Shown here one piece after another: positions 7,860-14,989 of a stretch of DNA of 17,702 nucleotides. The DNA is taken from the NCBI GenBank assembly GCA_002314885.1, contig DCHT01000040.1, positions 15,242-32,943 on the forward strand, written 5' to 3'. Origin of the DNA: Bacteroidales bacterium UBA1745 (lineage in GTDB: Bacteria; Bacteroidota; Bacteroidia; Bacteroidales; UBA932). The notes beneath the pieces are model-generated. The model saw nothing but the letters and a program-made list of their open reading frames with translations. It searched no databases and was not told where the DNA came from. The position numbers and the translations under genes were made by a program. Each line of letters opens with the position of its first letter. The stretch's first letter is position 1.

Positions 7860-8585
7860 ATGACAAGGGAAAGCATATTGAGACCATTTGAGTGGGTGAT
7901 GATAATCGGCACCGCCCTCGCGGTCATAATCAGCGCAATATTCGTAACCGGCCTGGGAAACGCGGTCTCAGACTTCGATTGGTGGGTCACTTCCATTGCA
8001 GCCATCCTGAACATCTGCTGCTGCACCTGCTCGGCCAGGGGCAGCAGATGGACCTTCTTCTTCGGCGCGTTATATAATATTATGTATACCTATTACTGCA
8101 TAGTGACCGCGCATTACGGCAATGCTGCGGTATATGGACTGTGCTTCCTGCCTCTCCAGTTAGTGGGCTGGCTCCATTGGCGGAGGATAGGCAACAATGA
8201 GGAATCCTCCCAGGTGGCAGCCAAGAGGCTTTCCTGGAAGATGCGCGGCCTCATCACCCTTGCATCTGCCGTGGTGATGGTCGGACTGTGGCTGCTGCTC
8301 CGCAATGTCGGAGGTCACGACAGTGAGGTCGATGCCATCTGCACCGTGCTCTGCGTGATTGCACAGCTGCTGCTCACCTTTGCCTTTATGGAGCAGTGGT
8401 TCGTGTGGATAGCGGTCAATGTGCTTACTCTGGTGATGTGGGCGCTTTCAGCTGCGGCATCCGTCAAAGCCGGCCATTCCCTGGCTTCAGACCTCAATCT
8501 GGTCATCTGCTATGCCTTCGTCCTGATCAATTCAATCAACGGCCTGAGGGTGTGGCTCGCCCTGAGCAAAGACCGCCGTATGTAG
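7860..8585 (+). CDS. pnuC: PnuC-family nicotinamide riboside (or related vitamin) transporter
   Basis: This is an inner-membrane protein of 241 residues with about seven or eight hydrophobic helices. PnuC proteins import nicotinamide riboside by facilitated diffusion for NAD synthesis. The family pattern is visible in the third to fifth helices (FFFGALYNI, YGNAAVYG, PLQLVGWLHWRR) and in the W180-W183-N187-W194 arrangement of EQWFVWIAVNVLTLVMW. A tail of basic residues follows the last helix. The related PnuT (thiamine) and PnuX cannot be excluded: no riboswitch or kinase gene adjoins to decide. Oddly, helix 2 carries Cys53, 54, 55 and 57. It starts 2 nt after uvrC and is the last gene of that operon. 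Confidence 0.85.
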   Translation: MTRESILRPFEWVMIIGTALAVIISAIFVTGLGNAVSDFDWWVTSIAAILNICCCTCSARGSRWTFFFGALYNIMYTYYCIVTAHYGNAAVYGLCFLPLQLVGWLHWRRIGNNEESSQVAAKRLSWKMRGLITLASAVVMVGLWLLLRNVGGHDSEVDAICTVLCVIAQLLLTFAFMEQWFVWIAVNVLTLVMWALSAAASVKAGHSLASDLNLVICYAFVLINSINGLRVWLALSKDRRM

Positions 8586-8624
8586 ATTTTCGGGGCATTT
8601 CTTTCATTAATCAGTTTTTTTTCC

Positions 8625-8632
8625 TTACTTTG
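8625..8632 (+). promoter_or_regulatory. Probable -7 box of the acpP promoter
   Basis: TTACTTTG differs from the TAnnTTTG consensus at one base and lies in the only AT-rich gap upstream of acpP (8586-8686), just after a T-run. It would give a leader of about 50 nt that is AT-rich and has no Shine-Dalgarno motif. A -33 element is not convincing. Confidence 0.5.
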
Positions 8633-8686
8633 CGGGACATTTTGGACCGATTTTAATTATTACTAACAAAATAAAATCTAAACGTT

Positions 8687-8935
8687 ATGTCAGAAGTAGC
8701 AGAGAAAGTAAAAGCTATCATCGTCGACAAACTTGGCGTAGATGCTTCTGAGGTTACTGAGGCAGCAAGCTTCACCAACGACCTCGGTGCAGATTCCCTC
8801 GACACCGTAGAGCTCATTATGGAGTTCGAGAAGGCTTTCAACATCACCATTCCTGATGAGGATGCAGGTGAGAAGATCCAGACTGTAGGTGACGCCATCG
8901 AGTACATCGTAGCTAAGATGGAAGCCAACAACTAA
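8687..8935 (+). CDS. acpP: Acyl carrier protein
   Basis: AcpP carries growing acyl chains on a 4'-phosphopantetheine arm during fatty acid synthesis in the cytoplasm, and supplies lipid A and phospholipid synthesis. The 82-residue acidic protein has the GADSLDTVEL motif with Ser37 as the attachment site, and the usual four-helix pattern. Its codons resemble those of the ribosomal genes (GGT, GCT, CTC, AAG) rather than its GC-richer neighbours, as expected for high expression. In many bacteria acpP is followed by fabF. Here it is monocistronic, with its own promoter and terminator. Confidence 0.97.
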   Translation: MSEVAEKVKAIIVDKLGVDASEVTEAASFTNDLGADSLDTVELIMEFEKAFNITIPDEDAGEKIQTVGDAIEYIVAKMEANN

Positions 8936-8958
8936 GATTGCCTTTCAGCAATAAAAGA

Positions 8959-8993
8959 AAGAGGCCGGTTTGAAACCGACCTCTTATTTTTTT
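8959..8993 (+). terminator. Terminator after acpP, probably bidirectional
   Basis: The arms AAGAGGCCGGTT (8959-8970) and AACCGACCTCTT (8974-8985) pair with a single C-A mismatch around a 3-nt loop. ATTTTTTT follows on the + strand. On the minus strand the same stem follows the DUF4270 stop codon and is trailed by a T-rich stretch (CTTTCTTTTATT), so it can end both convergent transcripts. Confidence 0.88.
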
Positions 8994-8994
8994 A

Positions 8995-10677
8995 TTACAT
9001 CGCCTTCTTCGGAATCGCGAAGGTCAGCGTGAGTTTCGGCTTGGCCTGGGTGGCCGTCGGGCCATACAGGGTGGCTCCATAGAAGCGGTCCCTGTCGAGC
9101 TCGTCGGAAGACTCGGTGCTTGTAGAGCTGGATGAGCCATACAGGCTGCTGTACATCATCATCGAGTAGTAGTTGTTGTAGCCATATCCGCCGTATCCGC
9201 TGTATCCGTATCCGCCGTATCCACCGTATCCGTAGCTTCCGTATCCGCCATAGAGCTGGTTGAGGTAGTTGTAGTAGTAGAGCTGGCTGAGATAGTCATT
9301 GGTGCTGCTACTGCTGCTGCTCGTCTCGGTGATTTCGGTGAAGGTCACAAGGAACCAGATGTTGTAATTCTCGTAAGTGCTGTCAGCAGCGTCCCTGAGT
9401 CCGAATATCTTCTGTGCGTGGAAGCTGATGTCCGAATTGTACCTGCAGTTGGAGCGGTCCACTGAGCCGTGTGCCTCGTCGGAGATGCTGGCGTCGGTGA
9501 GGTTGGCATAAGTGTAGACCTTGTCGCCGTCATCGTTGTAGCCGGAAATCCTGCAGCAAGGGTTGAGGATGCTCGGATATGCGTTCATATATCTGTAGTC
9601 CCCAGGGAACTCGAACGGCATCGAAATGGTCGCCTTGTTGATGATCACGAGGCTGTCCGGAATGTGGTTCACGTTCTTCTCGTCCACGCTTTCCTTGATC
9701 TTGGCATAGATTTCCTTGGAGCTTACGACCGGCTTCATACCGTTGCCGCCCTCCACGTAGATGGCGTCCGTCGCCTTGCCGGCTGTCTTTCCGTCCACGA
9801 TTTCGGTGACATTGAAGGCGTACTGGTCAGGCAGGCTGTCTGAGCCGTCAGGAATGCCTATCGCGCCGAGGAGGAAGATGAGGGAGGTGTCCTTGCGCTC
9901 GCCGTCGTAGACGGAGTTGAACTTGAGTTCAGCGTAGTTTCCGGCGATGTAGCTGTCCTCCACCTTGAGGGCCAGGTCGAACATATTGATTCGTCCGCCG
10001 TAGCCAAGAGGATCATCCGTGCAGAGATAGATTCCCGGGAAAGTCTTGATGTATTCGGGGATGGTGTCAAACTGATACAGGTTGTCTTCTGCGAGGGAGA
10101 GGAACCTGTCCATATAGGACTGTGCGAATTCCAGGGAGAAGTTTACGCTGAGGGAGTCGCCTCCGTTGTAAACCGGGATGCCCCTGGTTATGCGCTCCTT
10201 GCCGTCAAACATCGCATTGTTCAGGTCCTCGAGATAGGCGAGTTTGTCCACTTCGATGCCCATTCCGTCAAGGGAATATACATTGACGTTCTGGATGATG
10301 TTGTGCTGGTTCTCGTTGATGACGTTCACGGTGTCCCTGCAGAGGGAGAGGTGGAATCCGGTGACCTTCGGATCGGTACCGAAATTCATTGAGTCCACGC
10401 AAGGCACGAGGAAGACGGTCGAACCCTTGCGGGTGAGTCCGAAGTCCTTGTCCCTGATTGCGCCGAGGGTGACGCGGCGGGAACTGTATGCGGACATATT
10501 GGTGAGAGGTTCGAGGGAAATGTCCTCGAGGTCCCATTCCATATGATATACGTCGTACTGCTGCTCGAGCGGCATCATATCGTGTCCGATTTCGGTGTCG
10601 ACGGTAACACATCCCGTGAGTCCGGACACCAGTATGCCGGCAAACGCGCCGGCAATGAGGATTCTTTTAAGATTCAT
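8995..10677 (-). CDS. DUF4270 family lipoprotein with Gly/Tyr-rich tract
   Basis: This exported 560-residue protein belongs to the Bacteroidetes family DUF4270, whose function is unknown. The start (ATG at 10677) opens a lipoprotein signal with lipobox LTGC (Cys23). The body is rich in beta-prone segments and has no recognisable enzyme motif. It includes family-like features such as an early SRRVTLGAIRDKDFG block and a C-terminal strand KLTLTFAI. Residues about 475-504 form a low-complexity run of GGYG/GYGY repeats, flanked by Ser-rich segments (SSSSSS before, SSSSTSTESS after). This looks lineage-specific. It starts 3 nt after the stop of the starch-synthase-like gene, so the two form one operon. 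The family assignment rests on remembered sequence features and on this neighbour. Confidence 0.8.
   Translation of the reverse strand: MNLKRILIAGAFAGILVSGLTGCVTVDTEIGHDMMPLEQQYDVYHMEWDLEDISLEPLTNMSAYSSRRVTLGAIRDKDFGLTRKGSTVFLVPCVDSMNFGTDPKVTGFHLSLCRDTVNVINENQHNIIQNVNVYSLDGMGIEVDKLAYLEDLNNAMFDGKERITRGIPVYNGGDSLSVNFSLEFAQSYMDRFLSLAEDNLYQFDTIPEYIKTFPGIYLCTDDPLGYGGRINMFDLALKVEDSYIAGNYAELKFNSVYDGERKDTSLIFLLGAIGIPDGSDSLPDQYAFNVTEIVDGKTAGKATDAIYVEGGNGMKPVVSSKEIYAKIKESVDEKNVNHIPDSLVIINKATISMPFEFPGDYRYMNAYPSILNPCCRISGYNDDGDKVYTYANLTDASISDEAHGSVDRSNCRYNSDISFHAQKIFGLRDAADSTYENYNIWFLVTFTEITETSSSSSSTNDYLSQLYYYNYLNQLYGGYGSYGYGGYGGYGYSGYGGYGYNNYYSMMMYSSLYGSSSSTSTESSDELDRDRFYGATLYGPTATQAKPKLTLTFAIPKKAM
9166..9255 (-). 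repeat. Degenerate GGA-TAC-GGC repeat encoding Gly/Tyr tract
   Basis: Inside the DUF4270 gene, on the coding strand, short units of TAC/TAT GGA/GGC are repeated, giving LYGGYGSYGYGG and the following YGGYGYSGYGG. The unit is about 6-9 bp and codons vary (TAC/TAT, GGA/GGC/GGT). This suggests an old expanded microsatellite kept for its protein product rather than a fresh slippage product. Confidence 0.85.
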
Positions 10678-10680
10678 CTT

Positions 10681-11496
10681 CTAGAGCTGATCGTAAAAAC
10701 TGTTGTAGTCGTCAATGTAGCTTCCGTCCGCAAGCTTTGCTCCGTCATACGGGAGGGTTGGCAGGCCGGACTTCGCGACAGCGCTTTCGAGTTCCTTCGG
10801 AATGTTGTCTGAAGCCATTATGACTGCGTCGGAATACCGGATGGCCAACTTTGCAAGTTCAGTGCCATCGGCATTCTCGCTGAGGGCCACATCCGGGGTT
10901 TCTATGCCACCGAAGCAAATTTTTTCGTTGAGGCCTTCTCCAAAGGAGTCGGCAGGGGTGTCGTCATAGAGGGAAAGCACCACCTTGCTGTTTGCGAAGA
11001 TAGGGTCGTCCCTGTATGCCTTCTTGAGATAAAGCGGAAGGACGTGGGAAATCCAGCCGTGACAGTGGATCACGTCCGGAGCCCAGCGGAGCTTCTTCAC
11101 GGTCTCGAGCACGCCGCGCGCAAAGAACACAGCCCTCTCGCAGTTGTCGTCGAAGAAGCGGCCCTCTGCGTCGCAGAAGACCTGTTTGCGGTGGAAGTAG
11201 TCCTCATTGTCAATGAAGTATACCTGCATCCTGGCAGCGGAAATAGATGCTACCTTGATCACCAGCGGCCTGTCTATGTCGCTGATGACGATGTTCATAC
11301 CGGAAAGACGGATGACTTCGTGCAGCTGGTTCTTCCTTTCATTGATGCAGCCGTAGCGAGGCATAAAGGAACGGATCTCCTTCTTCCTTTCCTGGATACC
11401 CTGTGGAAGGAAGCGACCAATGTTGCCTATAGGGCTTTCCGGCAGGTACGGAACCATCTCCGAACTTACGAAAAGTACTCTTTTAACATCTCCCAT
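10681..11496 (-). CDS. Starch/glycogen-synthase-like protein, GT5 N-terminal domain only
   Basis: The 271-residue protein resembles the N-terminal Rossmann half (PF08323 type) of bacterial glycogen synthase: opening strand RVLFVSSEMVPY and the PDVIHCHGW motif at about 140-148 (canonical form DIVHAHDW). Two things separate it from a working GlgA. The C-terminal GT-B domain that carries most nucleotide-sugar contacts is absent, and the Lys-x-Gly-Gly-Leu loop is replaced by ESPIGNIGRFLP. It therefore probably does not elongate glycogen. Similar short proteins are known to me in Bacteroidetes next to DUF4270 genes. The ATG at 11496 is preferred to an in-frame upstream one at 11556, which would lie upstream of the predicted -7 box. 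Function unknown. Confidence 0.82.
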   Translation of the reverse strand: MGDVKRVLFVSSEMVPYLPESPIGNIGRFLPQGIQERKKEIRSFMPRYGCINERKNQLHEVIRLSGMNIVISDIDRPLVIKVASISAARMQVYFIDNEDYFHRKQVFCDAEGRFFDDNCERAVFFARGVLETVKKLRWAPDVIHCHGWISHVLPLYLKKAYRDDPIFANSKVVLSLYDDTPADSFGEGLNEKICFGGIETPDVALSENADGTELAKLAIRYSDAVIMASDNIPKELESAVAKSGLPTLPYDGAKLADGSYIDDYNSFYDQL

Positions 11497-11527
11497 CGCG
11501 TTGAAAAATTTTAGTGCAAATTCACAA

Positions 11528-11535
11528 CAAAGATA
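11528..11535 (-). promoter_or_regulatory. -7 box for the starch-synthase-like/DUF4270 operon
   Basis: On the minus strand TATCTTTG is an exact TAnnTTTG match, placed to give a leader of about 25 nt before the ATG at 11496. The -33 position has no good TTTG. It faces away from an identical box on the + strand 21 bp off. Confidence 0.6.
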
Positions 11536-11556
11536 ATAAATAGTTTTGATTTTCAC

Positions 11557-11564
11557 TATCTTTG
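11557..11564 (+). promoter_or_regulatory. -7 box for the ftsX operon
   Basis: TATCTTTG matches TAnnTTTG exactly. Transcription would start near 11570. The leader would open with a small hairpin (GCGCC at 11576-11580 with GGCGC at 11584-11588, 3-nt loop) and reach the ftsX ATG at 11607. No clear -33 element. Confidence 0.6.
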
Positions 11565-11606
11565 AAGCCGTGAATGCGCCGACGGCGCGCCTTATTTAAC
11601 GGGAAA

Positions 11607-12485
11607 ATGGCAAAGAAAGACAAAAGTATGATGGGCAAAAGGCTGCTCAACGCCTACCTTTCATCGGTCATCAGCATCTCGCTGGTGCTCCTTCTGATAG
11701 GCGTGGCAAGTCTCCTGCTGGTCAATGCCAAGGGGGTTTCCGACTACTTCAAGGAGAATATGAAGATCTCCGTGATGATGAAGCCGGATGTCACCGACGA
11801 CCAGGCGCAGGCTTATCTGGCGTCCATTTCCGACAAGCCATACACCAACACGGCCCGCTTCATTTCCCGTGAGCAGGGCATCAGCGAGATGCAGGAACTT
11901 CTGGGCGAAGACTTCCTCGACGTGTTCGAGTCTTCCCCTATTCCGGTATCCGTGGACCTCACTCTCAAGGCGGCCTACGTGTCGGCTGACAGCCTGGACG
12001 TGGTGAAGGCTGAGTTGGAGACTTCCCCTGTCGTTTCGGAGGTCATCTACCAGCGCTCCCTCGTGGACAAGCTCAATTCCAACCTCGGCAAGGTGTCCCT
12101 CGTCCTCGCGGTCTTCATCGCCCTGCTGCTCTTCATTTCCTTCGTGCTTATCAACAATACGGTGCGCCTGAACATACACGCGCGCCGATTCACCATACAT
12201 ACAATGAGGATGGTGGGCGCCACCAAGCGCTTCATCCGTGCGCCGTTCCTGGGGCAGGCCGTGTTCCAGGGCCTCATCGCCGGATTGCTGGCCACCCTTA
12301 TGCTGACCGGACTGCTCTTTGCCGTCCGAAGCGAATTCTCCCAGCTCTTTTCAGTGTTTACCCTGGATATGATGCTGACCGTGGTGGGCGTGGTGCTCGC
12401 CTGCGGAGTGGTGATATGCGTGATAAGCACCTATTTCGTCGTTAATAAACTCGTATCGCTCCGCAAGAGCGAACTTTACTATTGA
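11607..12485 (+). CDS. ftsX: Cell division protein FtsX (permease-like)
   Basis: FtsX is the membrane half of the FtsEX ABC-like complex that couples division to peptidoglycan hydrolase activation. The 292-residue protein has the full topology: TM1 at about 17-39, an extracytoplasmic domain at about 40-160, then TM2 (161-184), TM3 (213-240) and TM4 (255-279). The cytoplasmic loop after TM2 (RRFTIHTMRMVGATKRFI) is the typical contact region for FtsE. The ATG at 11607 is preferred to an in-frame ATG at 11574, because the latter falls only a few bases after the predicted transcription start and adds MRRRRALFNGK. No ftsE is in the window, so the partner must be encoded elsewhere. First gene of an envelope operon. 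Confidence 0.93.
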   Translation: MAKKDKSMMGKRLLNAYLSSVISISLVLLLIGVASLLLVNAKGVSDYFKENMKISVMMKPDVTDDQAQAYLASISDKPYTNTARFISREQGISEMQELLGEDFLDVFESSPIPVSVDLTLKAAYVSADSLDVVKAELETSPVVSEVIYQRSLVDKLNSNLGKVSLVLAVFIALLLFISFVLINNTVRLNIHARRFTIHTMRMVGATKRFIRAPFLGQAVFQGLIAGLLATLMLTGLLFAVRSEFSQLFSVFTLDMMLTVVGVVLACGVVICVISTYFVVNKLVSLRKSELYY

Positions 12486-12487
12486 TT

Positions 12488-12724
12488 ATGGACAAGATGC
12501 CTCTTACCAAAAAGGGATTTATGTTCCTCGTGGTCGGTCTCGTCGTTATGATCTCCGGTTATATCCTGATGGTCGGCGGCGGCAGTGACGACCCCGCAGT
12601 GTTCAACAACGCTATGTTCGACTTCCGCAGGCTCGTGGCCGCTCCGGTGGTCATAGTCCTCGGCGTAATCATCGAAGTGGTGGCCATAATGGGCTTCCAC
12701 AAAGCTAAAAAGAACGATAAGTAA
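12488..12724 (+). CDS. DUF3098 family small membrane protein
   Basis: This is a 78-residue inner-membrane protein with two hydrophobic helices (about 11-29 and 51-70) separated by GGGSDDPAVFNNAMFDFRR and followed by a lysine-rich tail. The pattern fits DUF3098, a Bacteroidetes family of unknown function that commonly sits between ftsX and uppP, as here. The ATG at 12488 (2 nt after the ftsX stop) is chosen over an overlapping in-frame TTG at 12482. Its stop overlaps the uppP start by one base. Confidence 0.88.
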   Translation: MDKMPLTKKGFMFLVVGLVVMISGYILMVGGGSDDPAVFNNAMFDFRRLVAAPVVIVLGVIIEVVAIMGFHKAKKNDK

Positions 12725-13581
12725 TGAATTGGCTTGAAGCGCTCGTTCTGGGGCTCGTCCAGGGCCTCACGGAATTCCTGCCGGTCAGCAGCAGCGGCCA
12801 CCTCGCAATAGGCCAGGCCCTGCTGGGTGTGGACGCTTCCGAGAATCTCTTCTTCGACGTGGTCGTCCACGCCGCCACGGTGCTCGCCACGATAGTCGTG
12901 TTCCGTTCTCAGATATGGGACCTGCTCAAGGGCCTGTTCCGTTTCCGTATGAACGATGAGACCGACTATATCCTCAAGATATGCGTGTCGATGATTCCGA
13001 TCCTGTTTGTGGGACTCTTCCTCGATGACTATGTCGAGGCTCTCTTCGGCTCGCTTTTCTGTGTGGGCGGCTGCCTGCTCATCACTTCCGTGCTGCTTTA
13101 CTTCTCGGATTCGATCTCCAGGGCCCGCGAGGCTCAGGCCGTTGAGGCTCCCGAGCATCGCAACGGCATTTCATACGTGCAGGCACTCATAATAGGTATA
13201 GGCCAGGCCTTCGCCGTGCTTCCGGGACTCTCCCGTTCCGGCACGACCATCTCCACCGGACTCCTCTGCGGAGTGAAGAGGGAGAAGGTGGCGCAGTTCT
13301 CCTTCCTGATGGTGCTCGTGCCGATCCTCGGCGAGGCATTCCTCCAGATACTCAAGGTCTTTCTCCGTCCGGAGAGCGAGGAGGTCGTCGCCTCTGCCGG
13401 CACAGGCGTCCTGCCTCTGATAGTCGGCTTCGTAGCTGCTTTCGTCAGCGGACTCTTCGCCTGCAAGGTGATGATAGCGATCGTCAAGAAGGCGAAGCTG
13501 AAATGGTTCGCCCTCTACTGTGTGATTGCAGGCGTCTTCGCGCTGCTCTGCGGCATTCTCCAGAACCTTTGGATACTTTAA
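12724..13581 (+). CDS. uppP: Undecaprenyl-diphosphatase (BacA family)
   Basis: UppP dephosphorylates undecaprenyl diphosphate to recycle the lipid carrier for peptidoglycan and other surface polymers, and overexpression gives bacitracin resistance. The 285-residue multi-helix membrane protein has both catalytic motifs: QGLTEFLPVSSSGHL (E17, S22-S24, H26) and LPGLSRSGTT (S170, R171, S172). They lie in two inverted, related halves. The start is coupled to DUF3098 by the overlap TAATG. Confidence 0.97.
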   Translation: MNWLEALVLGLVQGLTEFLPVSSSGHLAIGQALLGVDASENLFFDVVVHAATVLATIVVFRSQIWDLLKGLFRFRMNDETDYILKICVSMIPILFVGLFLDDYVEALFGSLFCVGGCLLITSVLLYFSDSISRAREAQAVEAPEHRNGISYVQALIIGIGQAFAVLPGLSRSGTTISTGLLCGVKREKVAQFSFLMVLVPILGEAFLQILKVFLRPESEEVVASAGTGVLPLIVGFVAAFVSGLFACKVMIAIVKKAKLKWFALYCVIAGVFALLCGILQNLWIL

Positions 13582-13584
13582 CCG

Positions 13585-14361
13585 ATGGAGCGTACCCTCT
13601 CATATTTCGTGGCTGATGTCCACCTCGGGCTCGACGTGAATGACCCTCGCTGCCGCGAGGAGCGCTTCACATCCTTCCTGCGTTCGATTCCGGCTGACAG
13701 GACTGAGAACATCTTCCTGCTTGGTGACATCTGGGACTTCTGGTACGAATACCACGATGTGGTTCCGAAGGGCTATGCCAGGATCTTTGCGGCCATCCAG
13801 GACCTGGTGTCCGCCGGCGTGAAGGTCTATTTCTTCCCGGGCAACCACGACCTCTGGTCATATCGCTACTTCGAGGAACTCGGAATGCGGAAGATGGCCC
13901 AGCCAAGCGTGGTCGAGATCGGGGGACAGACTTTCTGCCTGGGTCACGGCGACGGTCTCGGCAAGGTTGACGGAGGCTATCGCTTCCTCAGCTGGGTGTT
14001 CCACAACCGCGTACTGCAGGCACTCTTCAGCACCATACATCCGTGGCTGGCCTTCCGTTTCGGCTATGGCTGGTCCCGTCACAACAGGCTCGCCCGCGCC
14101 GAGAAGGGCGTGAAGAGCGACTATGTCTATGATTCAGCCACCTGTCCGCTGACTGGCTTTGCCCGAGAGTTCTCCTCTAAGCAGAAGGTGGACACCTTCG
14201 TGTTCGGTCACTACCACGTGGCAGTGGACGAGACCCTGCCTTCCGGCTCCAGGTTCGTCATCCTGAAGGACTGGATTCACCAGTCGCCTTATTTCCTCTT
14301 TGATGCTACGTCCGGCTTGAGTTCCGTCTTGGACGGATATTCCCAGAACAGCGAGAAGTAG
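13585..14361 (+). CDS. lpxH: UDP-2,3-diacylglucosamine diphosphatase (LpxH-type metallophosphoesterase)
   Basis: LpxH hydrolyses UDP-2,3-diacylglucosamine to lipid X and UMP in lipid A synthesis, at the inner face of the inner membrane. The 258-residue protein has the whole metal-binding set of calcineurin-like phosphoesterases: D11-x-H13 (ADVHLG), GDIWD (D48), GNHD (N87, H88), GHGDG (H121) and GHYH (H209, H211). The GHGDG and central amphipathic insert fit LpxH rather than a general phosphatase. It starts 3 nt after uppP. Its last 73 nt overlap the 3' end of the oppositely oriented DUF4294 gene. Confidence 0.88.
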   Translation: MERTLSYFVADVHLGLDVNDPRCREERFTSFLRSIPADRTENIFLLGDIWDFWYEYHDVVPKGYARIFAAIQDLVSAGVKVYFFPGNHDLWSYRYFEELGMRKMAQPSVVEIGGQTFCLGHGDGLGKVDGGYRFLSWVFHNRVLQALFSTIHPWLAFRFGYGWSRHNRLARAEKGVKSDYVYDSATCPLTGFAREFSSKQKVDTFVFGHYHVAVDETLPSGSRFVILKDWIHQSPYFLFDATSGLSSVLDGYSQNSEK

Positions 14362-14981
14362 AAATTGTCGAAATCCCCATCCTCCCATTTCTGAACGAGG
14401 TCTTCCGTGGCTGCGTCCTCGCCTTCGGCGTCGTAGTGGCGTTTCATATCCGTGCCGAACATCTTGGCGATGCCCTGCCAGAATCCGGCCGCAATGCCGT
14501 TCCTGTAGTCCTTGATGACGTCGTATGGGGTGATTCCGCATTCCCTGTCCACCAGGCGCATCAGCAGGGCGCCCTGGGTGACGGTCATACTCTTGAGCGT
14601 GCTTTCGTAAGCCGTGAACAGGTTGCTCTGCACGGCCTTGATGTATTTTTCCTTCTTGCCCCTCTTGAGATTGTCGTTGTCGATGGTGCTGTCCACCTGG
14701 GCGATCAGGCGCTTTGCCTCGAGCGCGTACGGGTATACTTTATTGAAATTATACACGAGGCGGTAGTACTTCCTCCAGTCGCGTCCTTTCTGCTTCGGCA
14801 GCTTCTGGTAGATCTTGGCGGCGCGTATGGCGTCCACATATATTGTGTCGTTGCCTTCGATTATATACTCCATATAGCCGCTCTTCCCCTTGGAGGTCTG
14901 AGCCTTCGCCGGGGTGCAGAACAGACCGGCGAGCAGGAGGGCTGCCGCAACGGTCAGAGCGTATGATGTCTTAGTTTTCAT
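14289..14981 (-). CDS. DUF4294 family exported protein
   Basis: This 230-residue protein has a type I signal peptide (hydrophobic core at about 8-21, likely cleavage after PAKA at residue 27). The ATG at 14981 is chosen because it opens this signal; an in-frame start at 15065 would lie upstream of the predicted promoter. The mature part shows the DUF4294 pattern: KYYRLVYNFNKVYPYA, then MTVTQGALLMRLVDRECG, then GFWQGIAKMFGTDMKRHYD. The family is found in Bacteroidetes and has no assigned function; I see no catalytic motif. It is probably periplasmic or at the outer membrane inner face. The end overlaps lpxH tail to tail, leaving no room for a terminator between them. Confidence 0.85.
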   Translation of the reverse strand: MKTKTSYALTVAAALLLAGLFCTPAKAQTSKGKSGYMEYIIEGNDTIYVDAIRAAKIYQKLPKQKGRDWRKYYRLVYNFNKVYPYALEAKRLIAQVDSTIDNDNLKRGKKEKYIKAVQSNLFTAYESTLKSMTVTQGALLMRLVDRECGITPYDVIKDYRNGIAAGFWQGIAKMFGTDMKRHYDAEGEDAATEDLVQKWEDGDFDNFYFSLFWEYPSKTELKPDVASKRK

Positions 14982-14989
14982 CTGCGATG

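Noticed and set aside
8568..8622. Terminator after pnuC
   Set aside because: A T-run is present at 8615-8622, but the only candidate stem before it is short and mismatched. Read-through into acpP cannot be excluded.
9166..9255. CRISPR-like array
   Set aside because: The repeat unit is 6-9 bp without spacers and is in frame within the DUF4270 gene.
10681..11496. Functional glycogen synthase (glgA)
   Set aside because: Only the N-terminal half is present and the KxGGL loop is missing.
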